Shown here one piece after another: positions 9,843 to 18,499 of a stretch of DNA of 64,000 nt (position 1 is the first letter of the stretch; each line of letters starts with the position of its first letter). Origin of the DNA: CAVQCJ01 sp963711005 (GTDB lineage Bacteria; Actinomycetota; Actinomycetes; Prado026); contig CAVQCJ010000006.1 of assembly GCA_963711005.1 (NCBI GenBank), forward strand, positions 682,001 through 746,000. Direction: 5' to 3'. The position numbers and the translations under genes were made by a program. The notes under the pieces are model-generated. The model searched no databases. It had not been told where the DNA came from and saw nothing but the letters and a program-made list of their open reading frames with translations.

Positions 9843-10430
9843 ATGACGACAATCGTGCTCTTCCACTCCGTGCTCGGCGTGCGCCAAGGCGTCCTCGACG
9901 CCGCCGAGCGGCTGCGCCAGGACGGCCACGACGTGCTCGTGCCCGATGTGTTCGAAGGGCGCACCTTCGACGACTACCAGCCGGCCATGACGTTCGCCTG
10001 GGAGGAGCTCGGCCAGGTCGAGCTCCTGCGACGCTCCCGCGAGGCAGTCGCCGACCTGCCCGACGGGTTCGTGTCCGCCGGGTTCTCGCTGGGCTGCGTG
10101 CTGGCCGCGCACGTCGCCCTGCAGCGGAAGGCGTCCGGCGTCCTCATGATCGCCGGGGCCGTCCCGGTGTCCGCGTTCGGCGACGGCTCCGTGTGGCCGG
10201 CGGGTCTGCCCGCTCAGAGCCACTCGACGGTCGACGACCCGTGGCGGGAGCAGGAGGAGGTCGACCGGGCCGTCCGCGACGTCGAGGCCGGCGGCGGCAC
10301 GCTCGAGCTGTTCGACTACCCGGGCAAGGGCCACCTCTTCAACGACCCCACGCTGCCGGACGAGTACGACCCGGACGTCACCGAGTTGTTCTGGAGCCGC
10401 GCCCTGCCGTTCGTCCGAGCCTGCGGCTGA
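9843..10430 (+). CDS. Dienelactone hydrolase-family alpha/beta hydrolase
   Basis: Small cytosolic hydrolase of 195 aa. The start TTIVLFHSVLGVRQGVLDAA matches the DLH fold's first strand. The nucleophile elbow reads GFSLGC, with Ser in the normal position (many DLH proteins use Cys), and the C-terminal GKGHLFNDP supplies the His. The acid is probably the Asp in ELFDYPGKGH. Substrate unknown. The ATG at 9843 is preferred over the upstream GTG-type start because a G-rich stretch precedes it. Confidence 0.8.
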   Translation: MTTIVLFHSVLGVRQGVLDAAERLRQDGHDVLVPDVFEGRTFDDYQPAMTFAWEELGQVELLRRSREAVADLPDGFVSAGFSLGCVLAAHVALQRKASGVLMIAGAVPVSAFGDGSVWPAGLPAQSHSTVDDPWREQEEVDRAVRDVEAGGGTLELFDYPGKGHLFNDPTLPDEYDPDVTELFWSRALPFVRACG

Positions 10431-10531
10431 CCCACGGACGGACGCCTCCGTCCGCGCACCCGACCTCGACTGGGCAGCTGGTCACTCAGGGTTCGGACGG
10501 CACGCGAAGCCAGCCGGCTGCAGTTCTCTGG

Positions 10532-10603
10532 TGGGCGATACTGGGTTCGAACCAGTGACCTCCTCGGTGTGAACGAGGCGCTCTACCACTGAGCCAATCG
10601 CCC
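10532..10603 (-). tRNA. tRNA-Val (CAC)
   Basis: Reading the minus strand, the acceptor GGGCGAT pairs with ATCGCCC. The anticodon stem-loop is CCTCG-TTCACAC-CGAGG with anticodon CAC, and the T-loop is GGTTCGAACCC. The 3' CCA is encoded (10529-10531). It is separate from the Gly-Cys-Val cluster 2.6 kb away, which holds a second Val tRNA (GAC). Confidence 0.96.
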
Positions 10604-10755
10604 TGGACCCGCCCTCGAGCGGGCTCCGAACGATACAACAGCGCTGTGCGCGGACTCACACCCGCAGCGTCCGGGCGGGCCCTCCGCCGAGGTGACAATG
10701 GAGGGGCGGCAGTCTCCGAGCCGCGCCCCCGCTTCCCCGATCCGAGAGTCCAGCC

Positions 10756-11175
10756 GTGTCGCGCCCCGCCTCCACCGTCTCCTGTTCAGTCGAGCTCCAC
10801 CTGGTCACCTCCGGGTCGCCCGTCCCGGTCAGCGCCGACCTCTCCTACGACCCTGCCGACCCGTTCGCGGTCATCGTCTCGCTGCGCAGCGAGGGCGCTC
10901 CCGCGGTCGACTGGGTGGTCGCCCGGGACCTGCTCGCCGACGGCCTGGCCGGGCCGGCCGGCGACGGCGATATCGGCGTCTGGCCGTCCACCTCGCACGG
11001 GGCGTCGGTCGTGTGCCTCTCGCTGTGCTCCCCCGACGGCCAGGCCCTGCTGTTCGGCTCGCACGCCGACGTCTCCGAGTTCGTCCACCGGACGTTCGCG
11101 GAGGTGCCTGCGGGCACCGAGGCCGACCTCCTCGACATGGACGCTCTGATCGACCAGCTGCTCGACCGCGACTGA
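10756..11175 (+). CDS. SsgA-like sporulation/cell-division regulator (SALP)
   Basis: 139 aa. The segment VSADLSYDPADPFAVIVSL, followed by WVVARDLLADGL and then DIGVWP, is the characteristic SsgA/SsgB fold. These proteins steer septum placement and cell-wall remodelling in actinomycetes with complex growth. I cannot tell SsgB from the other SALPs by eye. GTG start. Together with PIM genes it argues for a mycelial or multilocular actinobacterium. Confidence 0.88.
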   Translation: MSRPASTVSCSVELHLVTSGSPVPVSADLSYDPADPFAVIVSLRSEGAPAVDWVVARDLLADGLAGPAGDGDIGVWPSTSHGASVVCLSLCSPDGQALLFGSHADVSEFVHRTFAEVPAGTEADLLDMDALIDQLLDRD

Positions 11176-11210
11176 CGGAGGTCGGTCCAGGCCCGGCTGT
11201 CGGCGTCGGC

Positions 11211-12032
11211 TCAGGGATCCGGCTGCTCGGCGCTGCGCTTCGCGAACTCGGCGGCCGCGAGCGCGGTGACTGGCCCCGGTGCCGGGTAGGTCCGCCCGTC
11301 GACCGCCCGGACCGCGTGGACGTCCCGGGTGGACGAGGTCACGAACACCTCCTCGGCGTCCGCCAGCGTCAGCAGCGGCGCCTCGACCTCCTCGGCCCCG
11401 CTCCACAGCCGGACCAGCCCACGGGTCACCCCGGCCAAGCACCCGGTCGACAGGGCCGGGGTGAAGATCCGGCCGCCGCTCACCCAGAACACGTTCGAGC
11501 CGGTGCCCTCGCAGACGTTCCCGCGGGTGTCCGTGAACAGTGCCTCGTCCGCGCCGCGCTCGCGCGCCCACGCAAGCGCCACCACGTTCTCCGCGTACGA
11601 CGTGGTCTTGGACCCGGCCACCGCCGACCGCTCGTTGCGCACCCAGGGCACCGTGGCCAGGACCGCCGGTCCGTCGATGTGCCGGGCCGGCCCAGTGACC
11701 ATCAGCACGGTCGGACCGCCTTCGCCCCGCTCGGTGCCCGGCGGCCCGTCGCCGCCCGTCAGCGTGATCCGCAGCCGGCCCACCTCGCCACGGGCGTGCG
11801 CCGCGATCAGCTCGGCCGCCGCGGCCCGCAGCTCGTCCTCAGCGGGAGGGACCAAGCCGAGGCGTCCGGCCGAGCCCTGCAGCCGCACGAGGTGCCGTCG
11901 GAACGCGAACGGCACGCCGTCGACGACCTTCATCGTCTCGAACACCCCGTCGCCGACCGTCAGACCGTGGTCGCGGACCGAGATCCGCGCCTCGTCGGCG
12001 TCGAGCACCGACCCGTCCAGCCAGACCTTCAT
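11211..12032 (-). CDS. pabC: Aminodeoxychorismate lyase / class IV aminotransferase
   Basis: PLP enzyme of 273 aa that releases pyruvate from aminodeoxychorismate to give p-aminobenzoate for folate. The PLP lysine is in AVAGSKTTSYAENVVAL, and the family's DEALFTDTRGNVCEGTGSN and STGCLAGVTRG follow. The function call rests on the adjacent pabB 12 bp upstream in the same direction; sequence alone would also allow a branched-chain or D-amino-acid transaminase. No pabA is in the window. Confidence 0.85.
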   Translation of the reverse strand: MKVWLDGSVLDADEARISVRDHGLTVGDGVFETMKVVDGVPFAFRRHLVRLQGSAGRLGLVPPAEDELRAAAAELIAAHARGEVGRLRITLTGGDGPPGTERGEGGPTVLMVTGPARHIDGPAVLATVPWVRNERSAVAGSKTTSYAENVVALAWARERGADEALFTDTRGNVCEGTGSNVFWVSGGRIFTPALSTGCLAGVTRGLVRLWSGAEEVEAPLLTLADAEEVFVTSSTRDVHAVRAVDGRTYPAPGPVTALAAAEFAKRSAEQPDP

Positions 12033-12044
12033 CTCAGCTGCTCC

Positions 12045-13085
12045 TCACCCGTGCGACTCCTTCGCCGCGACGGCCAGGAGCCGCGAGGCCTTGAGCTGCG
12101 TCTCGACCCACTCACCGTACGGGTCCGACCCCCAGGTGATCCCGGCCCCGGTGCCGAAGCGCACGGTGTCGCCGTCCGCCCAGAACGTCCGGATCGCGAC
12201 CGCCAGCTCGGCGGACCGGCTGTCGGCGTCCACCCAGCCGACCGCGCCGCAGTAGACGCCGCGGGGTCCCGGCTCCAGCTCGTCGATGATCCGCAGCGCG
12301 CTGGACTTCGGTGCACCCGTCACGCTCCCCGGCGGGAACGCCGCCGCCAGCAGCTCGGGCCAGCCGGCGTCCGGCAGCAGCTCGCCCCGGACCGTCGACA
12401 CCAGGTGCACGAGCCCCGGGTGCTGCTCCACCGCCAGCAGGCTCGGGACGGTCACCGTCCCCGGTCGGCAGACCCGGGACAGGTCGTTGCGGACCAGGTC
12501 GACGATCATGACGTTCTCGGCCTCGTCCTTTGGCTGGAGGTCAGCCTCGGTCCGGCCTGTCCCCTTGATCGGGCCGGACTCGACGATCGCGCCGCCCGGG
12601 CCGCTGCGGCGGACGAAGAGCTCGGGCGAGGCTGTCGCGACGTGCACCCCGTGCTCGGGGAGGCGCAGGAACCCCCCGTACGGCGCGGGGTTGCCGGCGG
12701 CCAGAAGGCACGCCAGCCCGGCGACGTCGGCGTCGGTCGGCAGTGGCGCGGACAGGACCCGGCAGAGGTTCGCCTGGTAGACGTCCCCCGCGGCGATCGC
12801 CGCCCGGATGTCCTCGACCCCGCGGACGTACGCGGCCTCGTCCATGGACGTGCGCCAGGCCGTCTCGGGGACCCCGGGCCAGCACCCCCCGGGCAGCGGG
12901 GCGGCCTCGACCCGGCCGAAGCGAGCGGCGGTGAGGGCGCCCTCGTAGGTCAGCGCGACGGCCCACCAGCCAGCACTGTCGAGGGCCGCGGGGTCGTCGG
13001 AGACCTCGAGCAGGCCGGTCGCCAGCCGCCCCGCGAACCAGGCAGCCGGGGTGTCCGGACGCGGCGCCGCGCCGTACTCGGTCAC
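12045..13085 (-). CDS. pabB: Aminodeoxychorismate synthase component I (chorismate-binding)
   Basis: 346 aa, shorter than the usual 450 or so because the N-terminal barrel part is reduced. The chorismate-binding core is complete: DEAAYVRGVEDIRAAIAAGD, YQANLCRVL, IVESGPIKGTGRTEADLQ (the K-G-T pocket), MIVDLVRNDLSRVCRPGTV and FPPGSVTGAPKSSALRII. It forms 4-amino-4-deoxychorismate with a glutaminase subunit not seen here. Operon with pabC. A Pro-rich start (MTEYGAAPRPDTPAAWF) is plausible but not secured by a strong ribosome site. Confidence 0.87.
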   Translation of the reverse strand: MTEYGAAPRPDTPAAWFAGRLATGLLEVSDDPAALDSAGWWAVALTYEGALTAARFGRVEAAPLPGGCWPGVPETAWRTSMDEAAYVRGVEDIRAAIAAGDVYQANLCRVLSAPLPTDADVAGLACLLAAGNPAPYGGFLRLPEHGVHVATASPELFVRRSGPGGAIVESGPIKGTGRTEADLQPKDEAENVMIVDLVRNDLSRVCRPGTVTVPSLLAVEQHPGLVHLVSTVRGELLPDAGWPELLAAAFPPGSVTGAPKSSALRIIDELEPGPRGVYCGAVGWVDADSRSAELAVAIRTFWADGDTVRFGTGAGITWGSDPYGEWVETQLKASRLLAVAAKESHG

Positions 13086-13200
13086 TGCCCGATCATGCCC
13101 TGCGACCGGCCCCCCGGGACCTCCGGCGGCCCCCCGACCTTTTGAAGGCCGTGGAGCCGATCGAGTATGGTTGGCGCTCGCCCGGGGGTCGCTCGGGCAT

Positions 13201-13273
13201 GCGGACGTAGCGCAGCTGGTAGCGCATCACCTTGCCAAGGTGAGGGTCGCGGGTTCGAATCCCGTCGTCCGCT
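13201..13273 (+). tRNA. tRNA-Gly (GCC)
   Basis: Acceptor GCGGACG pairs with CGTCCGC. The anticodon arm is TCACC-TTGCCAA-GGTGA (anticodon GCC) and the T-loop is GGTTCGAATCC. No CCA is encoded. First of three tRNA genes on this strand. Confidence 0.96.
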
Positions 13274-13305
13274 CGGAGAGGTCTCGCACGCTAGGGCCTT
13301 GTTCC

Positions 13306-13376
13306 GGTGGAGTGGCCGAGAGGCGAGGCAACGGCCTGCAAAGCCGTGTACACGGGTTCAAATCCCGTCTCCACCT
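13306..13376 (+). tRNA. tRNA-Cys (GCA)
   Basis: Acceptor GGTGGAG pairs with CTCCACC. The anticodon arm is CGGC-CTGCAAA-GCCG with anticodon GCA, and the T-loop is GGTTCAAATCC. Short variable loop, 71 nt. Confidence 0.95.
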
Positions 13377-13400
13377 CGTACTTCCGAACGGCACCACCCT

Positions 13401-13475
13401 GGGCGATTGGCGCAGTCTGGCTAGCGCGCTTCCTTGACACGGAAGAGGTCACAGGTTCAAGTCCTGTATCGCCCA
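13401..13475 (+). tRNA. tRNA-Val (GAC)
   Basis: Acceptor GGGCGAT pairs with ATCGCCC. The anticodon arm is CTTCC-TTGACAC-GGAAG with anticodon GAC, and the T-loop is GGTTCAAGTCC. The Gly-Cys-Val order is commonly kept in actinobacteria. Confidence 0.96.
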
Positions 13476-13479
13476 CGCT

Positions 13480-15842
13480 GAAACCCCTTGCACCACCAAC
13501 AACTGCTCCCGCACCGGCCCTGGCAGCGTCGAGCAACAACCGGCGTTCGGCGGCGGCCACGGTTCGACGGGTGCGTTCCACGGCGTCCGGGTTGACCGAG
13601 ATCGACGTGATCCCGAACCGCACCAGGTGCTCGGCGAACTCCGGCCGGTTCGACGGCGCCTGCCCGCACAGCGACGAGGTGATGCCCGCCGCCCGGCTGG
13701 CCGTCGATGATGCGCTCGATCGCGTCGAGCACGGCCGCGTCCGACTCGTCGAACAGCTCGGCGCAGACCTCGGAGTCGCGGTCGACGCCGAGCATCAGCT
13801 GGGTCAGGTCGTTCGAGCCGATCGAGACGCCGTCGATGCCCAGCGCGGCGTACTCGGGGATCCGGTACACGACCGACGGCACCTCGGCCATGACCCAGCG
13901 CGTGCAGCCCGCGCTGGCGACCGAGCGGGCTGGCGTCGATCAGCTCGAGACAGCGCCTCGAGCTCCCAGCGGGTGCGCACGAACGGGATCATCAGGTGCA
14001 GGTTCGGGCGTCTCCTCGCGGACCCGGGCGAGCACCTCGCAGCTCCAGCGCGAACAGCTCGGGCTCGCGCACGTAGCGGTAGCAGCCCCGGTACCCGATC
14101 ATCGGGTTCTCCTCGTGCGGCTCGTACTCGCTCGCCACCCTCGCAGCCCGCGGAACTCGTTGGTGCGGAAGTCGATCGTGCGGTAGACGACCGGACGCGG
14201 GTCGAACGCCCGGGTGATCCGCAGCAGCGACTCGGCCATGCGGTCGACGAACGCCTCGCTGCCCTCGCGCGCCAGCAGCTCGCGCGGGTGCACGCCGCCG
14301 AGCGCCTCGGTCACCAGGAACTCCGCCCGCAGCAGTCCGACGCCGTCGACGGGCAGCGCCGCGACCTCCTCGGCGTGCTCGGCGATGGCCAGGTTGACGT
14401 AGACGCGCGTCGCCAACGGCTGCGGCTCCGCCGCGACCGTCGGGGCGGCGGCGCGAGCGTGGCCGTCGACCACGGCCGCCGGCTGCGGCAGCGCACCGGC
14501 CACGACCCGGCCGGCGGTGCCGTCGACCGTGACGATCTCGCCGTCGTGCAGCACCGTCGTGGCGCGTGCGGGCACCGACGACGCAGGGCACGCCCAGCTC
14601 GCGGGCGACGATGGCGGCGTGGCAGGTCATCCCGCCGCCGTCGGTGACGAGCGCGGCTGCCCGGCGGATGGTCGGCACCCAGTCGGGACTGGTCATCGGG
14701 GCGACGAGGATCTCGCCGCGCTGCAGCGTCGCACCCTGGTCCGGTGCGGTGAGGATCCGGACCGCACCCGAGACCCGGCCGGGTGAGGCGGCCAGACCGC
14801 TGAGCAGCACGGCCGCACCCGAGCTGTCGGGAGCCGCCGGCGCCCCGGCCGCCACGGCCCGCGCGGACCCGGCCGCATGCGGCCCGATCATCGTCGTGAT
14901 CGGGCGTGACTGCACGATCGCCAGCCGACCGCCGGCGTACGCCCACTCCACGTCCTGAGGTGCGCCGAACTGGGCGTGGATGCGCAGGCCGGTACGGGCC
15001 AGCTCCATGACTTCGTCGTCGCTGAGCACGCGCGCGCCGGCGCGCTCCTGTGGCAGCTCGACCCTGCTGTCCTGGCCGTCGACGCCGCGGACCACCTCGA
15101 AGTCCTTGTGCCCGACCCGGACCGACACGAGCCGCAGGTCCGCCTTGTCGACGACGTACGTGTCCGGCTCGACCTTGCCGCCCACGACGACCTCGCCCAG
15201 CCCGAACGCCGCCTCGACGACCATCCGGTCGGGGTCCGCGGTGGACGGGTCGGCGGTGAACAGGACTCCCGCCCGGTCGGCGTCGACCATCCGCTGCACC
15301 ACCACGGCCAGGGCCGGCTCGACGTCCACGTGCTTGCTCGCGCGGTACGCGACGACCCGGCTGGCGTACAGCGAGGCCCAGCAGTCGCGCACGCGCTCGA
15401 CCAGCTGGTCGTCGCCGGAGACGTTGGTGAAGGTGGCGTTCATCCCGGCGAACGAGGTGTCGCTGCTGTCCTCGGACGTCGCCGAGGAACGGACGGCGAC
15501 CGACACGTTGTCGCCGAGGTCGTGGTAGGCGTGCAGCAGCTCCTTGTGCAGCATCTCGGGCAACGGGGCGGACCGGACGAGGCCCTGCAGCTCGTGCGCG
15601 GCTGCAGACAGCGCCACCGGGTCGTCCACGTCGACCGCGGCCAGCCGCTGCCGGACGCTTTGGCGCACCCCGGCCTCGTCCAGCGCTGCGAGGAAGCCCT
15701 GCGCGGTGACGACGAACCCGCCCGGCACCGGCATGCCGCCGCGGATCAGCTCCCCGAGGTTGGCGGCCTTCCCGCCGACCTGCTCGACGTCCGCGGCACC
15801 GATCTCTGCGAGCTGCACGACGTGGGTCAACATGTCGTTCAC
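13480..15842 (-). CDS. ppsA: Phosphoenolpyruvate synthase / PEP-utilising enzyme (C-terminal third heavily frameshifted)
   Basis: Makes PEP from pyruvate and ATP. The first 420 codons are clean: VGGKAANLGELIRGGMPVPG (ATP-grasp start), VAVRSSATSEDSSDTSFAGM, and the phosphohistidine loop TDGGGMTCHAAIVARELGVP. From about 14590 to 13680 I infer about nine single-base gains that must be removed to read DGEIVTVDGTAGRVV, EYEPHEENPMIGYRGCYRY, MIPFVRTRWELEA, EVPSVVYRIPEYAALGIDGV and FGITSISVNPDAVERTRRTV. The true stop is not visible: the open frame runs on antisense through the tRNA genes, so the end given is approximate. The GTG start overlaps the acp stop. It is the last gene of the seven-gene operon. 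Confidence 0.8.
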
Positions 15843-16102
15843 TTCCCGTCCGGTTCGTCGTCCGAGTGCGAGACGACGTACGCGACGAGGGCCGACAGGC
15901 TGCGCACCCGCGCGTAGTCCCCCTCGGGGATGTCGACGCCGGTGCCTTCCGCCAACCCCTCCACCAGGTTCAGGAAGTCCATGGAGTCGAGGTCGAGCTC
16001 GGTCCGCAGGTCGGCCCGGGAGTCGAGCGTCTCGAGGTCGGCCTCGGGCGCGATCTCGGCGAGCAGCGCCAGGACCGTCTGCTGGGACTGGTCGGTGTTC
16101 AC
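15839..16102 (-). CDS. Acyl carrier protein
   Basis: 87 aa acidic helical protein with the phosphopantetheine serine in LRTELDLDSMDFLNLVEGL (DSM). Discrete ACP of fatty-acid or secondary type. It sits between the E2 gene and PEP synthase with 4-nt overlaps on both sides, so it is co-translated with a 2-oxoacid dehydrogenase complex. That is not a usual ACP location and its acyl partner is unclear. Confidence 0.9.
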   Translation of the reverse strand: MNTDQSQQTVLALLAEIAPEADLETLDSRADLRTELDLDSMDFLNLVEGLAEGTGVDIPEGDYARVRSLSALVAYVVSHSDDEPDGK

Positions 16103-17508
16103 AGCTCCTCCGGTTTCTGCAGGGCCGCCGCGAGCGCGGCCAGGTACAGGCCGCCGCGATGGCCGTCGGTGACCCGGTGGTCCGCGGCGAGGGTGGCCGT
16201 CACCAGGGGCCGGACAGTGAGCATGCGGTCCACGGCCCAGGGCCGCTCCACCACGCGACCCAGACCCAGCAGTGCGACCTGCGGCGGGTAGATCACGCCG
16301 TGCACCAGCTCGGCGCCCTGGTCGCCCAGGTTCGTGACGGTCAACGTGGGGTCGGACATCTCCGACCCGCGCAGGCGTCCGGCCCGAGCCCGGGCCACCA
16401 GGTCCTTGAGCGCGGCCATCAGCTCCTCGAGGCCGAGGAGGTCCGCGTCGTGGATCGCCGGTGCCACCAGTCCCCCACCGCGCAGCGAGACGGCGACCCC
16501 GAGGTGGACGTGGTCAGCGCGACGGAAAGCACCGTCGACGAAGAACCCGTTGACCTCCGGGACCGCGCGCGCGGCCAGCGCCGCCGCCTTGAGCAGCGCC
16601 GCCACGGGCAGCAGGCGGTCGGCCGCCGGGCGCCCGGTGTTGCGCTGCTCCAGCCAGTCGGTGAGGACGGACAGGTCGACGGTCGTCTGCAGGTAGTAGT
16701 GCGGGATCTCCCGCTTCGACCTGGCCATGAGCTGCCCGATCGCGGTGCGCATGTTCGCGGCCCGCTCGGCCGCGTCGGTGGTGGCGGCAGGCGCACTGGC
16801 GGCCGGGGCGGGCTCGGCTTCGCCGCCGGCCTTCGTGCGCCGAGCGGCCCGGTGCTGCGTCGTGGGACGTGGGGCCGACGCCGAGGCTGGGGCTGCGCTC
16901 GCCTCGACGTCGGCGACGGTGACGGCCCCGGCCGGCCCGGAGCCGCTGATCCTGGTGAGGTCGACGCCCAGCTCGGCCGCGCGCCTGCGCGCGAACGGCG
17001 AGGCGTCGACGCGAGCGGTCACCGGCGAGCCCGGGACCGGGGTCCGGACGAAAGCCGACGCCTGCTCGACGTCGGCGCGCGTCACCGCCCCGTCCGGTCC
17101 GGTGCCCACGACGCCGGAGAGGTCGACGCCGCGCTCGTGGGCCAGGTGCCGGACCACCGGTGTCACCGACGGCGCCTTCGGGCGTTCCACGTGGACCGGC
17201 GCAGGTTCAGCCGGCACCGGCTGCACTGGTGCGGCCTCGACCGGGGCCACCTCGACGGGTGTCCGGGCCGGTCCGATGGACGCCAGCCGCGCCAGCGGCG
17301 TCCCCACCGGCACGGACGTCCCCGGCTGCACCAGCAGCTCCTCGACCCGACCCTCCTCGAACACCTCGACGTCGATCGCCGACTTCACCGTGTCGACGAC
17401 GGCGACGACGTCCCCGCGGTGCACGACGTCGCCGGGGTGCACCAACCACTCGACCAGGGTGCCCTCGGTCATGTCGGCGCCGAGCGAGGGCATGCGGAAC
17501 TCACCCAT
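16099..17508 (-). CDS. Dihydrolipoamide acyltransferase E2 with two peripheral-subunit-binding domains
   Basis: 469 aa. Lipoyl domain at residues 1-78 with the lipoylated Lys in VVDTVKSAIDVEVFEEG. After a Pro/Val-rich linker come two E3-binding domains, VTPVVRHLAHERGVDLSGVV and, after another linker, ASPFARRRAAELGVDLTRIS, each followed by a G-x-G-x2-G-A-V-T-x-A-D-V tail. The catalytic domain ends with ADHRVTDGHRGGLYL, the H-x3-D-G active site. It carries acyl groups for the E1 encoded next door. Two binding domains are uncommon in E2; most have one. No E3 gene is in the operon. Confidence 0.9.
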   Translation of the reverse strand: MGEFRMPSLGADMTEGTLVEWLVHPGDVVHRGDVVAVVDTVKSAIDVEVFEEGRVEELLVQPGTSVPVGTPLARLASIGPARTPVEVAPVEAAPVQPVPAEPAPVHVERPKAPSVTPVVRHLAHERGVDLSGVVGTGPDGAVTRADVEQASAFVRTPVPGSPVTARVDASPFARRRAAELGVDLTRISGSGPAGAVTVADVEASAAPASASAPRPTTQHRAARRTKAGGEAEPAPAASAPAATTDAAERAANMRTAIGQLMARSKREIPHYYLQTTVDLSVLTDWLEQRNTGRPAADRLLPVAALLKAAALAARAVPEVNGFFVDGAFRRADHVHLGVAVSLRGGGLVAPAIHDADLLGLEELMAALKDLVARARAGRLRGSEMSDPTLTVTNLGDQGAELVHGVIYPPQVALLGLGRVVERPWAVDRMLTVRPLVTATLAADHRVTDGHRGGLYLAALAAALQKPEEL

Positions 17509-18499
17509 GGCCGACCATCGCCTCTTCGACGGCGGCGACGACCCGCTGCGCGCTCGGCAGCGCCGCCCGCTCGAGGTGGGCGGCGTACGGGATCGGCACC
17601 TCGACCGAGCACACCCGGCCGACCGGCGCGTCGAGGGTGTAGAAGCACTGCTCGGTGATCCGGGCCGACAGCTCGGCGGACAGCCCGACGCTCCGCCAGC
17701 CCTCGTCGACGACCACCGCGCGGTGCGTCCGGCGTACGGACGCCATGACCGTGGCGTCGTCGAGGGGACGCAACGTCCGCAGGTCGATCACCTCCGCGCT
17801 CACGCCGTCGGCGGCCAGCGCCTGCGCCGCGTCCAGCGCGGTCGGCAGGCTCCCGCCATAGGTCACCACGGTGACGTCGGTCCCGTCCCGGCGCACCGCG
17901 GCGGTGTCGATGTCCACGGCTTGGTCACCGTCGAGGAGCGGACCCGAGACGTTGTACAGCCCACCGTGCTCGAAGACGATCACGGGGTCGGGGTCCTGCA
18001 GGGCCGTCCAGAGCATCCCCCGTGCGTCTGCGACAGTCGCCGGGGCGATCACGCGCAGGCCGGGCACGTGCGCGTACCACGCCTCGAACGAGTGCGAGTG
18101 CTGCGCGGCCAGCTGGCGTCCGGCCCCGGTCGTCATCCGGACGACCAGCGGTACGTTCAGCTGCCCGCCGCTCATGTGCAGCAACGCGGCGGCGGTGTTC
18201 ACGATCTGGTCCATGGCCAGCATCGAGAAGTTGACCGTCATGATCTCGACGATGGGTCGCAGGCCGCCGATGGCCGCCCCGATCCCGGCGCCCACGAACG
18301 CCGACTCGGACAGCGGCGCGTCCCGGACGCGTTCCTCGCCGAACTCCTCGAGCAGGCCGAGGCTCACCCCGAAGCCGCCGCCGTAGCGGCCGACGTCCTC
18401 GCCCATGAGGAACACCCGCGGGTCGCGTCGCATCGCGTCGCGCATGGCCTCGCGGACCGCCTCGCGGTACGTCGTCGTCTTCTGCGCGGTGTCGGTCAT
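17501..18499 (-). CDS. 2-oxoacid dehydrogenase E1 component, beta subunit
   Basis: 332 aa, typical of PDH/acetoin/branched-chain E1-beta. Key stretches are FLMGEDVGRYGGGFGVSLGL, DAPLSESAFVGAGIGAAIGG, EIMTVNFSMLAMDQIVNTAA and RMTTGAGRQLAAQHSHSFEA (the His pair near thiamine). Its start overlaps the E1-alpha stop. With E1-alpha it forms the thiamine-diphosphate decarboxylase that feeds the E2. I cannot decide among pyruvate, acetoin and branched-chain oxoacids from the sequence; the acyl-CoA synthetase and PEP synthase neighbours favour C2/C3 metabolism. Confidence 0.9.
   Translation of the reverse strand: MTDTAQKTTTYREAVREAMRDAMRRDPRVFLMGEDVGRYGGGFGVSLGLLEEFGEERVRDAPLSESAFVGAGIGAAIGGLRPIVEIMTVNFSMLAMDQIVNTAAALLHMSGGQLNVPLVVRMTTGAGRQLAAQHSHSFEAWYAHVPGLRVIAPATVADARGMLWTALQDPDPVIVFEHGGLYNVSGPLLDGDQAVDIDTAAVRRDGTDVTVVTYGGSLPTALDAAQALAADGVSAEVIDLRTLRPLDDATVMASVRRTHRAVVVDEGWRSVGLSAELSARITEQCFYTLDAPVGRVCSVEVPIPYAAHLERAALPSAQRVVAAVEEAMVGHG

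Noticed and set aside
9831..10430. Earlier start of the dienelactone hydrolase
   Set aside because: Upstream codons MGRG lack a ribosome site and the fold begins at TTIVLFH.
13201..13475. tRNA cluster as a mobile-element attachment site
   Set aside because: No integrase, excisionase or duplicated tRNA 3' end was seen on either side.
13291..13623. 110-aa minus ORF with DTGLEPVTSSV and ETGFEPVYTALQ
   Set aside because: It is antisense to the tRNA-Val and tRNA-Cys genes; such peptides are classic artefacts of translating tRNA complements. Only its first part continues ppsA.
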